A stretch of 64,000 bases of DNA, from assembly GCF_009389715.1 (NCBI RefSeq), contig NC_052392.1, forward strand, positions 39,847,668-39,911,667. Reading direction: 5' to 3'. Position numbers and translations under genes: made by a program. This stretch comes from Phoenix dactylifera. Taxonomy: Eukaryota; Streptophyta; Magnoliopsida; Arecales; Arecaceae. This document shows positions 11,864 through 27,573 of the stretch, one piece after another. Below the pieces are notes generated by a model. It saw only the letters and a list, made by a program, of their open reading frames with translations, was not told the origin of the DNA and made no database searches. Every line of letters begins with the position of its first letter. The stretch's first letter is position 1.

Positions 11864-14136
11864 TTGAGCTCAGACAATAACTCGTTTTCCTCTAGGTCAC
11901 AGGGGATATTCCATACCTCCCGCCAACCGTAAAAACCAGACCTTTTACTGGAATCTCTTCAAGAAGTGATGAATTCTAGCCAAAGATCCAAACTTTCATA
12001 CAATTCTGAGATTTAACGACCAAGAAACTTTCCCTATCTAATTGGAAATCTCAGAAAAAGATGAACGAAAGGCCCAACTTGTCACGGACTCCTCTAATTC
12101 CAGGACCAAAAGAAAGGCTCATAGCTTTAAAACCGATCCTAGAAATAAATAAATCGGAAATCTAGAATCCCCGTTCACCAGATAGATCCAGTCTCTCGAA
12201 TCCAGAGCGATATTCCCAAAATCCCACGTTGAGATCCGTCCTCCGCGCCTCGAGGATTTGGAGGACACGGCGCGGAACTCGAGGAACCAGGGCGAGGAGG
12301 AAGAGGAGGAGGATTCCGGAGATTTTGTTTGAACGCCTTGGACGAGAGCTGGACCTCCTCGAAGCCTTCGTCTCCAAGTGGCGTCCGCTTCCTCTACTTC
12401 CAAGCTCTTATCTATTTGAAAATTTATGAACAGAGGGGGCGTTTACTTCTTTGCTGCGTCTCTTGTTTTTGTGGCTGTTGTAAACGACGCAGGGACAGGG
12501 AGGGCGGGAGGCGGCAACCGGGCGGCTTGTTTTATTTGTTTTGTCCGCAACGTAGCATAAATTACAGAAAAGCCTTCCTTTCCTTTTTTTTTTTTTTTTT
12601 TTTTGATTGTTGTTGTAAAAATTAATTTATTTAACATGTATGGTTTATAAATTATTTTCAAAAATTAAAAGGGGCAATCTATTTCCACCCACATCTAATT
12701 GCACTGTATCTGTGACATACACGTGTATATGTCTTAGAAAGATTTAAAAAGTTTAAAAATTATTTGGTTTGTGAAAAAAAAAAATCTTGTCGGAATACTT
12801 TTCTAATTTCTAGAACTATAATATCTAAAAAATAATTTTGACAAATTGGATTGGTGATAGAAAAATAGCCATTTTAAAGAAAAATAATTTTTTTTGATTG
12901 TTGTTGCAAAAATTAATTTACTTAACGTGTATAGTTTATACATTTTCCCATTAATTAGGAGGTGCACTTTATTTCCACTCACATCTAATTAGGAGGGCAT
13001 TTTATTTGTGACATACATGTGTACGTGCCTCAAAAAGATATAAAATATTTAGAAATTATTTGGTTCGTGAAAAAAAAAAATTATCAGAATATTTTTCTAA
13101 AATGTTGATTTCTGAAAAAGAATTTGTGAAATATCTATTATATCCTTAATAGAGAAAAGATCTTATTCATAGATTTTGACGGCTTAAGGATAGTTTTGAC
13201 AACAAAAAAATATATCAAAATTTCCAACCGGTGGAAAAGTAGCTTTTCCATCTCCCCCTTGTAGAATTTTTTTTAATAAAATTTAGAAATCTTATTCCCA
13301 TGGAATTGCTATTTTTTTATTTCTATTCTTTAAAAACTCCTACCAAATAAGAGGCTTTTCTTCGTTTTCTCCATGACCACGCTTTTTCCTCTTATTTTTC
13401 CGCAAACCAGATGAGTACGTAGAAATTTTCTTGCTTCTGGATTGCATGATCTAACATCGATTAATTAAACCAGTTCTTCTTGCTTCATTTGCAGGCTCCT
13501 ACTGAAATATCGAGATGCAAATAATGAGTTCGAAACCCATCCCATTTGGGATTGAACTGGAGATTTCCAGTGGCCAGTGACCAGCTATCTGTGGATCGTT
13601 GAAAAATTGGTGATTGAATGGAATCCATGAGATATGCATCCAGGATTGTCTCTGCCATGCTCCGAATATTTCACCATCCATCGATGGATGGTGAGTGGCA
13701 ACTAGAGCTCTCAAGTTCGACACCAAACTGGAGAGAATCCCAGTGTTTTTAACCAATTAGCTTCTTGTTATTTTTTTTTTAACCTGCGTGCATATGGATG
13801 TATGCATGTTCATACGTGATGCGAACGCTTTGAATTATGCTATGATGATCGATTGGGCAATTAAGGATGCAAGCTTTAAGCTTTGTAGCTTTTATTCTAT
13901 GAAAGTATGACTTCTGTTATTACTGCAATTCATATAAATGCTTATAAATATTGCATTGCCTCATAAGATAGGAAAAGGAGCTGCTGTTAATGGATCAAAA
14001 AAGACAATCCTTCATTATTTGAATAGGTGATGATCTAGTTAAGTACACCACTCAGTCTAGAAATAAGAAGAGCTCCAAGCTGCCAAAGGAAACAAGATGA
14101 ACTTCAACTAAAATGGTCAAGATGTGATTCCTCACT
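11864..14136. other. NLP leader and promoter region, also 3' flank of the peroxidase
   Basis: The stretch 11864-12430 is GC-moderate and probably the NLP 5' untranslated region and core promoter. Open frames here on both strands are low-complexity Arg/Ser translations. From 12580 the DNA is AT-rich and carries a diverged duplication (separate entry). The region 13480-13760 has minor open frames without family similarity. Confidence 0.45.
12587..13102. repeat. Diverged tandem duplication of about 290 bp
   Basis: Unit 1 (about 12587-12810) runs from a poly-T tract plus GATTGTTGTTGTAAAAATTA through CATCTAATT, GTGACATACA and TTATTTGGTT to a poly-A run and TTTTCTAA. Unit 2 (about 12887-13102) has the same ordered blocks: poly-T, GATTGTTGTTGCAAAAATTA, CATCTAATT, GTGACATACA, TTATTTGGTT, poly-A, TTTTTCTAA. 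I estimate roughly 80% identity by eye. It may be two copies of an unclassified short repeat. Confidence 0.75.
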
Positions 14137-16669
<2,533 letters not shown>

Positions 16670-18748
16670 CTATAAGTTATTTCTAAAGAACTACTCTCCA
16701 GTATCTCCTTTATAGAGAAAATAGAGGGAGAGATCTGTGGCTGCATATGCCTCGGAAATGGGTCATTTTAAATGCTTTGAAGGATCCTAGACTAGCTTGT
16801 ATGGATCCTAGGAGGGTGTTAAAGTATTTATGAGTGAATTGGGTACTAATAGCTAATAGTTTGGAAGGAAGAGTGACTGTAGTTAATCTATTTGTGATGT
16901 TATGAAGCTTATACTTGAAGGAAGTAGGGTGGAGGCGGCGGTGCCGGTACGTCGATGGCCCTTGCGAAGCGGCGCAGGCGGTGGGGAGGAGGAAGCGATC
17001 CCCAACAGCGTTTCACGTGTTCTGACGGAATGGCATGGGAAGTCGACGTGGAGTCGCTTTTGGAGTACGCAAACATTGACGCCGTTAAGCTGCGGCCTGA
17101 TAGGAACCGTGTGTTTAATGTTTGCCGTTGGAACTAGTGCTTAGTGCAGCTAAAAACCTATCATATTTGAATGGATCAAAAGAAATATATATATTTGAAG
17201 CCAAATCTACTCCACTTGCATCCTGACGAGATTGGATAAGTTTAAGATTTATTTTATTAGTCTATTGTGTTTTTATGCCAAATTGGGTCAGGAATGGCCC
17301 AAACACAAATCTCTTAAAAAATAAAAAAAATTAGTTATTTGATTATGTAATGACATATATTATACAATAATAATAGTGGTAATAATAATTAGTAGTAGTA
17401 TTATATTATATAATATCAAATTATATTATGTTATTATGCTATTGTATACAATATTATATTAACTATATTAGACTAATATTATATTATCTTGCAATAATGT
17501 TATACTATATTATATATTTATGTATTAATATATATTATATTTTATTATGTTATATTGGATAATACTATGCAATGCTCATTATTGTCATTTTATCATAGCA
17601 AAAATACTTTCTCAGTTTGTTTGTCAAATACATATTAAAATTACATGGTACTTTAGAAATGTAGTTAATGCAAATAGTTTTTTTATAAAAACTCTACTTT
17701 TAAAAGTTCTACTGTCAATAACTCCGCCAAACGAGGCCTAAATATGCGAACACTATCAATAATACATTCCACATGAGATTTGACTGTCAACCATAAATAG
17801 ATTTTAATCAATAGGACAAAATAATGACTATTTATATAAAATTATCAATCATTACTTTATTAAATCTCGGGAGTCGAGGTTGTGAAATATATTATATAAC
17901 ATATTAGCTTGGGTCCAACTCAGGATTCGAGAAAGAGTACCTAGTGACCGTTACCAAGTCGATTTTTCAAAGAGATTATATTTTCCAATCCAAGTTTAAT
18001 CCAATTATTTTGTTTTGAACGAGCACGGTTGCAGCCCTACCGATGGCAATTGATCGATCGTTCGGTCTAGCTTTTTGGCACAAAATAAAATGCTGAATGC
18101 TATTTAGATATGATCACAGAAAATTGTTAATAATAATGATATTGTCTGATTAGGTGATTATCTATAGATAAATAAAGTTAAACTTATTTTAAAATTGATG
18201 TCTTTAGCGAAGTCGAGCATATAAAAAATTCTGTTTTTCTTCCCTTTGTGACAGATATCATCTCTTAGCATACCCGGCAGCGATAGCTCCTCACTGAGTT
18301 CGAAGAACTAAAATTTAATACAGCAAGTAGAAGTCATGTTGAAGGAGGCTGATTATGTTGCAGTGACTCGTTTTATGGGATCTGGACCAGTTCATTTCTT
18401 TTGATTGCTGGTACTGGAAAATGCAGGGAATTTGGCATGGAAGGATATCAATTCCAACAACTCATATTACAGCAGTTTGACTTGGACAAATCCAACCTAT
18501 TACCAATTTAATTTTGGCGCAGCTTTAACATTTGAGCTGCCTCCGTAGTTGGGAATCATATTTTTGTCCAATGACAGGCCGCTCTTTCATTGTCTGATTT
18601 TTTTGTTTGATGAATACACTCGAAATTATGTATCTACTTATTGTCTTTTTGCCTCTGCTCGGTAGTTCCGTAGCCGGTTTTTTCGGACGTTTTCTAGGAT
18701 CAGAAGGATGTGGATTTGAACATTTGAAATAGAAAGCACTGGTCTTAG
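16670..18748. other. Intergenic: peroxidase promoter, then repeats
   Basis: The stretch 16670-16900 is the peroxidase upstream region. A GC-rich patch at 16930-17140 has two overlapping open frames (16902-17144 and 16955-17137) with no family resemblance; it may be a gene scrap caught by a transposon. AT-rich array and Tourist-like end follow (17330-17738). No gene is supported in 17740-18748. Confidence 0.45.
17330..17738. mobile_element. Second, truncated copy of the Tourist-like AT-array family
   Basis: About 230 bp of ATATTA-type array (17335-17560) are followed by roughly 175 bp matching the right end of the 1170-2171 element in order: ACTATG-AATG, ATTGTCATTTT, CACTTT/TACTTT, TACTTTAGAAAT, AATAGTTTTTTTATAAAA, AAAGTTCTAC. 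It ends CGCCAAACGAGGCC followed by TAA, a Tourist-type end and target. I could not find a matching left terminus, so the copy is likely truncated. Confidence 0.6.
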
Positions 18749-18753
18749 TAATT

Positions 18754-19191
18754 TGTAAGGATTCGTGCGGACGTGTGTTTAGTCCCACATTGGTTATTCG
18801 CTGGATAGATCTTGGGTACTTATACAGGATTAAGGAATCCAAATAATAACTTCCGACTAGCCATTTTGGGTGAGGTCCTAGGTCGTTACAAATGGTATCA
18901 GAGCGGATCTGGCCCATAACCTATATGGACTAGGGGACACAGCAGCACGGATCCATTGGGGCTGACCACGGGCCAATCGTGGTGTTTGTGATTTGATTTG
19001 AATAGATATGAACCCTTAGCCTGACGAGGACGTCAGAGCTTGAACGGGGGAGTATGTGAGGATCCGCGCGGGCGTGTGTTTAGTCTCACATCGGTTATTC
19101 GCTGGATAGATTTTGGGTACTTATACAGGATCAAGGAACCCAAATAATAACTTCCGACTAGCCATGTTGGGTGAGGTCCTAGGTCGTTACA
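18754..19191 (+). mobile_element. Complete TRIM (terminal-repeat retrotransposon in miniature)
   Basis: Two 137-bp direct LTRs, 18754-18890 and 19055-19191, both start TGT and end GGTCGTTACA, with only a handful of differences. A primer-binding site TGGTATCAGAGC (initiator-Met tRNA type) sits at 18893-18904, two bases after LTR1. A purine tract GAACGGGGGAG precedes LTR2. The five-base target duplication TAATT occurs at 18749-18753 and 19192-19196. The 164-bp interior encodes nothing. The words TCCCACATTGG and TCTCACATCGG in the LTRs are typical of plant TRIMs. The element is intact in structure but must rely on proteins supplied in trans. Confidence 0.93.
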
Positions 19192-19196
19192 TAATT

Positions 19197-21060
19197 GAAC
19201 CGGAAAATAATCTAGTAACAAGCACCCAACTAGATCTGAACATAATAATAGTTGTGAGAATATGGGATAATGAGAACCAAAAGCCTATAATATCCGAGGT
19301 TTGTGTGCATGCAAAACCATGACAACTAATATGTTAGCATTTCATTTCCTCTTTTTTTTTCAGGGTAAGTGGGAGGAAAATTCTCAATGCCTTGCAAAGT
19401 TAATAATACCAATACAATCAGCATTAACAAGTAAAGATAAATCAGGGTGGAGTTGGTAGCATTGAAGTACTAACTTGTTAGCTTTTAACATCTCATGTCT
19501 GAGAGCAGTGGAACAAAAGTTATGTTAAATACACTATTACTGTGAATCAGAACAAAGATTTCTATTTGCTGACATGTGAAATGAAGAACCATGCACGCAA
19601 ATAACTTTGTTGGCTTAATAACTTTCTAAACCAACTGGTAGACAGTATAGAATACTAGATTTGATTGGTCCTGGACACACTAGCCAAAGGATTTGCATGT
19701 GATGTAACTAGGGTTTAGATGTAAAATTTTTTAGGCTATTGTGCGCTATTATAGTGCATTTCTGAATTTGTGAGCCTGAAAACCAGGAAGGTTCTTATGG
19801 AGTGAATCCATTCAATGCACAAAATTGTTCACAATTTTTATGAAAGTACTACGAAATCGTTTCACTGAAGCCCCAAAAATGCTGGTTTTATGAGTCCTAG
19901 AGTGGAGCAACCAGGCTTTCTACAAACTTCTGCTGATGCTATCAGAACAAATGCAACTTAATTTATGTGTCTAGTTATGAATCCAATGGAGAAACAAGAA
20001 AGAGAGGAATCCAGTAGTTGGAAAAACTGGTGCTTAATAGTGGTATGTGAAAACAAAATGTTCAGTAGGCTTCTGATCGACGGCTTAGCAGCTCCATGAT
20101 CAATCAACTTGCCATGTTTGGCAATAAATCTATCGATCGAACCGATCCCCTCTTGCTGCATGGCAAGAAAATAGTTCATGCATGCATGACAGGAGCAACC
20201 ATGGAAAAACAAAGAAACATGATCATTATTTAACATGAAAAACAAAGTGAGAAAGGTGAGACCTAATGACATACATGCTTTTCTTTTGTACATGTGATGC
20301 CGTGGGATGGTGAAAGTGTACATAGCTCTTTGTATCATGTATGAATGATAGTGGGAGTTGGTGAATGTCTAATAGATATACATCCTTGTTGTCTCATGCA
20401 GGTCATAATATTATCAAACTATGAGGTTATTTGGATATAATATCATCAACTGTTGCATTCGTAGTTAGAGCTAATCATGGGCTGAGCCCCCGCTCTAAAA
20501 TATATTTATTTTAGTTAGGCTTCGAGCCAGGCTTCACCGGATAGGATCACAGTTTCAGAAGGAAACAAAAGGAAAGGCAAAACCTTACCCTGGGGCCAAT
20601 TGGAGCCAACCCAAAAACCCATACCTAGGCCGCTATACCAAAATCCGTTTCAAAAGAAACTTACAAAAAATCCCTCTGTGGTTTCCATTTATTATACTTA
20701 CACCTACTTAAATTAACGATATTAGTGAAACTATTTACCCCATATAAAAGCCAAATTATCTTTAAGAGGAGAGGAGGATAAACACGTTTTTTTATATCCT
20801 TGGATGGATATTATATCACTTAAAGTTGTTGTGATTATTTTTTAAATTTTTCTGATATGATATTTAGGTCCATTTAAATTAACGGTTTGACTAACGTTCT
20901 GTGTTGAAGTGTAGGATAAAAATAAATCTTAGAAAGATAGGCATATATTTTTCAAATTATTGGGTGAAAATATGATTCATCCTTAATGTTGGGGGGTTTT
21001 TGTAATTTACTCCAGAGTTTTAACTCATGTGCTCAAACCCTCGAACCCAACCCACTTTTA
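19197..21060. other. Intergenic, no gene assembled
   Basis: A 126-codon frame on the minus strand (19958-20338) includes EGIGSIDRFIAKHGKLIDHG preceded by an acceptor-like CATGCAG, so an exon is conceivable, but I recognise no family and no partner exon. The rest (20341-21060) is AT-rich spacer upstream of the eL38 promoter. I see no repeats with clear ends. Confidence 0.4.
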
Positions 21061-21074
21061 AAATTTCCCGACCC

Positions 21075-21101
21075 GGCCCAGGAGGATCAGGTATTTGGGC
21101 C
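21075..21101 (+). promoter_or_regulatory. Paired site II motifs in the eL38 promoter
   Basis: GGCCCA at 21075-21080 and TGGGCC at 21096-21101 are the same TGGGCC (site II) element in opposite orientations. Site II elements, bound by TCP factors, are typical of plant ribosomal protein and other growth-linked promoters. They lie about 230-250 bp upstream of the ATG. Confidence 0.6.
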
Positions 21102-21206
21102 GGGCTATTTTGTCCCACCGTACGCAACCTATGGACCATGTCTCGTACTATCTTGATATTAATATAAAGTCCAGGGGTAGTTGTGTACTGAAGAGCGAGT
21201 AAGAAA

Positions 21207-21215
21207 TTAGGGTTT
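21207..21215 (-). promoter_or_regulatory. Telo-box in the eL38 promoter
   Basis: TTAGGGTTT is the reverse complement of the telo-box AAACCCTAA, which commonly sits next to site II motifs near the start of plant ribosomal protein genes. Here it is about 115 bp upstream of the ATG, followed by the TATA-like GGTATAAAAC at about 21223. Confidence 0.65.
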
Positions 21216-21328
21216 TGGTTGCGGTATAAAACCCCCCGTCTTGCCGGCTCACCGGTTTGCGCATTAGGGCTTTCGGAAGGAGGCGACGGACGGAAAGCCG
21301 ACCACATTTGCCGCCGAAACCCTGAAAA

Positions 21329-23718
<2,390 letters not shown>

Positions 23719-25860
23719 AGATGATGCTGAAACCTTTTAAGCAGTAGCCAAAAACATTATCTTGTTTTATTTCCTTTTTAACTAAGAAGCTGCTTATCTT
23801 CTTTAGCATCAACTTCTTCAGATGTGTGTTCTGAATTTTGAAGATATTTTTAGTTCTTCATTTTGTTATCGTCGAGTCACTCCAAAAGATGTCGGCATAA
23901 TTTATTCGCTATTTGGAACGGGTTTGCTTCAGATATCAAGTTCATGTCTGTGTTCTCACTTAGTTATAAGAGAGCTGATCTGGTGAATTTCTAGCTCTTT
24001 TTGTTGGGTTTAAATGACTGGACTATATTGTGTCCAACTACATAATTTCTTTGTTGGAAACCCTGTTATAGATCCTGGACATGTCGATGACCATGGAAGT
24101 CAAATAAGTGGCTGACCCACCTTGTGAGCCTTAATCCATCAAACTTATGATGACTGTAGAAGTGAACTTTGATAATCTAATGGCGAACTGGTGGAAGTGT
24201 AGTCCCTGGCTCTGTCTTTGTTCTGCAGCAAACTGGTGGAAGAAGTGCTTCCTAGTTTGTAACAATTACTCACTGGTAACAATATTTCTTTTGGGTACAA
24301 TGAGCCATGCTTGAATCGTCCAGATCTGTATGTGAATTATGTCAAAATATGCATGCCTAAACTGAATCATTGCTCTAGCTAGTCTATCATAACATGTCTT
24401 CAGTTGGTAGTGGGAGTTTACAGAGGTTGTGGATTTCCTTGAACAGGGTATTTTTTTTTAAAAAAAAGGGTCGCACAATTTTTTTTTGTTAAATCGAATC
24501 TCTATTATATTATTTATGAATAAATACAGCTATAAGAATTATTGTATAAAATATTGAAAAACTAAATAAGGAAGTTCTGCTCAAAAACTATATTATTTAT
24601 ATTCTTCAGCTGCTGGTTTTTCTTGCATTTTCTTCATTTTCCATTTTATTGATGTAATTTAGCCAGCAGAAGTTGTGCTCAATAGAAGAAAATGCCATGA
24701 AGAAAAGAATAGGATTTTTTCCCACATTCAAATTTCTCTGTTTATCAAACAACTGTCTACCTTTGCTAGTATCCAGTTGGTCAGATTATATGCCGCACCG
24801 AATGCAGCAATGCAGTCATGCATCAATCAACGAAAAATAGGTGTTTGCTTCCCCGGTATAGAATGGCCAGAGAACAAAAGTTTTTATGATTTGTATTAAG
24901 ACATTTTTAAAAAATTATAAAATTTTTAAACTCGTAAGAAATGGTCATGCTGGTGCAGGAGACCGAGAGGGAAAAGTAGAAGGCTTGACAGCAAAAGTTA
25001 ACATTCCTGATATCCTAAATAAATTATGACAAGAATCTGATGAGTTAAGCATTATAGTAGGAAAATTTGATTTTTTTTTTTTTTTGGCTAAGGCAGATGG
25101 ATCATATCTGGCGAGTAAAGATACATTCAATAAACTCAAAAAATAAAATACCTCGGAGTGTCGGGAGCAACTCTCCATCATCAGCCCACAAAGTACTAGC
25201 GGAGTAGTTGGCTGCATAACTAGCCATCTCCATTAGCATCACGGAAAATATGCTTGGTTTGAAGGTCCCTCCATCTTTTATCCTTGTCAGATATCTCGGA
25301 GCAATCTGGTGATTTATTTTATCGCTAAATTGTTTAAAAAATAATAATATCTACCTACTTACTAAATGCCCAAGATGTATTCTCTACATAACTGTACCTT
25401 TTTGTCAGGAAACAATTTAGCAAAGAAGTGTACTCGATCGCCACTAGATCTTAGTTTGGATGATACAATCTCTTGCCTTTTATTTTTTATTTATTTATTT
25501 TATAATGGTATTTTACATCATACATGTATGAGTACAAACAACAAAATTTTTTTTTAAAAAAAATGGGCGAAGAAAAGAAAGAACAACCGTTTACATTGTT
25601 AGTCTTCCTATAAATATGGAAGGCTCGGAAGAAGCTGCATTCTCTCACTAATCTCCGTATGTCATAGAGTAGTAGCTATTCACTTGTTTTTCTGTACTCA
25701 TATTGATCCACTCGATCATCGTGGTTGAGTCTAAGATTTGGTCGCCTCTAATTATAGTAAACTTTGGTTGAGTCCAGCATCTGGCATCGGGTTCAAGACC
25801 TTTTTTTTATAGGAATGCGTCAACTTGTTTACACACTCGACTTGCCCCGTGTGAATGTCC
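23719..25860. other. Intergenic: eL38 3' flank and PRFB1 upstream region
   Basis: The eL38 3' untranslated region is probably at 23719-23950. No gene is supported. Open frames at 24675-24899, 24945-25217 and 25366-25557 are short and unrecognised. Poly-T/poly-A tracts occur near 24450, 25070 and 25545. Confidence 0.45.
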
Positions 25861-25868
25861 AAATTAAA

Positions 25869-25956
25869 CACGTGGGAAACCCACGCTCGCAAGCTGTTTG
25901 GTGATTGGTCCAGGAGACAAGTCATTGCGATGAGGCCAGGAGGAGGGTTTAAATAA
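25869..25956 (+). promoter_or_regulatory. Putative PRFB1 core promoter: G-box, inverted CCAAT, TATA-like box
   Basis: CACGTG (G-box core) is at 25869-25874, ATTGG (inverted CCAAT) at 25904-25908, and TTTAAATAA at 25948-25956. If the last is the TATA box, transcription would begin near 25980, downstream of the first in-frame ATG (25963) and upstream of the second (25999). G-boxes are common in promoters of light-responsive plastid genes. Confidence 0.45.
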
Positions 25957-25998
25957 GCGAAGATGTCGAGCTTTATCCCTTCTGGCTCGCTTTGGCTC

Positions 25999-27528
25999 AT
26001 GGAGCGCCTCCAGCTGATTCTCCCACAGGCTCTTAACCTGCCCCGCGCCCCCTTATCCTACTCCGGCAGGACCCCTCGGTTCTCCCACGCGGGCCACGCC
26101 CCGCCAAGAACCAAATGGACTCTTCCCTCCTTCCTTGCCTCGGGAAATCCGCTGCCCTTATCTCCGCTTTCTCCTCCTGGTGATCTATTTTTTCTTTTTA
26201 TAATGCCTTTAAATCCTTCGTAAGTTTTAGAATTTGATGTCTTAACTTCTTTCAAATCCTTCTTTTTTAAAAAAAATTCTTTTGCGTGTTTAGAGAATCG
26301 AGTATTTTTTTAATCTCTTTTTTTGGATTTTTTTTTTGTTTTTTACTCTTCATTTCTGTAATAAGTGTGATTCTATTTGGATTTGGTTGAAACATGAAGA
26401 GTTTTAGTACATCGGTTTTGTTATCGCTTCTCTGCAGTGAACTTTACTATCCGTTCTTTAAATATTTATCCAAATCGTTTATTTGATGCAGTCCAATTTG
26501 CGAAGCCTGGGAGCCAGTCAAGTGTAAGAACTGATCCTGAAACAGCTGAATGGGCGATGCAAGGTATTGCCATTCAATGAGATTTCCATAATATATAGCT
26601 AGAAACTACAGTCTTTGATCACAATGGTCAGTTTTCTTTGGTCATATAAATGAAGCAAATTGCCCATGTACCTCACAACAACGTTTTGGTAAAAACTCCG
26701 AAAACTTCCCCGGTTTCGGCACCCACAGCACAACTTTGGAGAATTTACCATCATCTGTTATCTGTTCATGCGTTTGAGCGCTGGGTGATTTAAAGAACGC
26801 GAACACCTGTTGGAAAAGTTTAGGGTTTCTATTGCCTTAGGATTTGAGGTTTTTCATGGGATGGTTGGATCATCTTGGAGAATATTAAAATCTTTTCTGT
26901 TTGCGATGTCCCTCATAGAAACTATGTATGGATAACGCTTTTCATTGAGTAGTTTCACAAACACTGCTAAAAGGTCAGATTAATAATTTCTTTCTGTCAT
27001 TCCATGCAACTTGTCTCGCAAAGACTTTAGACCAGCCATAGTGATTGGTCAAATTTCCATCTTATTTAGATTTGACTCTGCTGCTATGACACCAAGTTAT
27101 CAAGTCTGGTGATCGATCTTTGTCTATTATATGACGGGCACATGTATAGGAAAGATAATATATTTTCGGTGGAAGGAAAATACAGTCTGGAAATCAGTCA
27201 ATTGTGTTTATGAATCAATCTTACCGCACAATGATGAAAAATTTGTTTTCAAAGATAACTTCCATTGTATATATCCAATTCCTCAAAGTGAAGAATTGCT
27301 TCATTATACAGTAACACATGAAAACCCAAATGGTCAAAACTAAAGCTTAAAATCTTAGAAGTGTAGGAATCCTTAGAAGGAACCTTAATATGAAATAAAA
27401 CAATAGACCAAATTGTAGGAGTCCTAGATTCACTGGCACAACACTTTGAGAATCTAGGAAGTAGAGATGGGGAAGGAAACAGATAGAAAGGGGTGAACAA
27501 ATTGAAAGAAACCACAGAGAGAGAGAGA

Positions 27529-27573
<45 letters not shown>

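Noticed and set aside
12119-12661. Several overlapping Arg/Ser/Lys-rich frames upstream of the NLP gene
   Set aside because: They overlap on both strands in purine-rich leader DNA and a poly-T tract, with no family resemblance.
16902-17144. Two overlapping 60-80 codon frames in a GC patch
   Set aside because: Neither frame shows a family and both are open only because of GC content; kept as a possible gene scrap, not a CDS.
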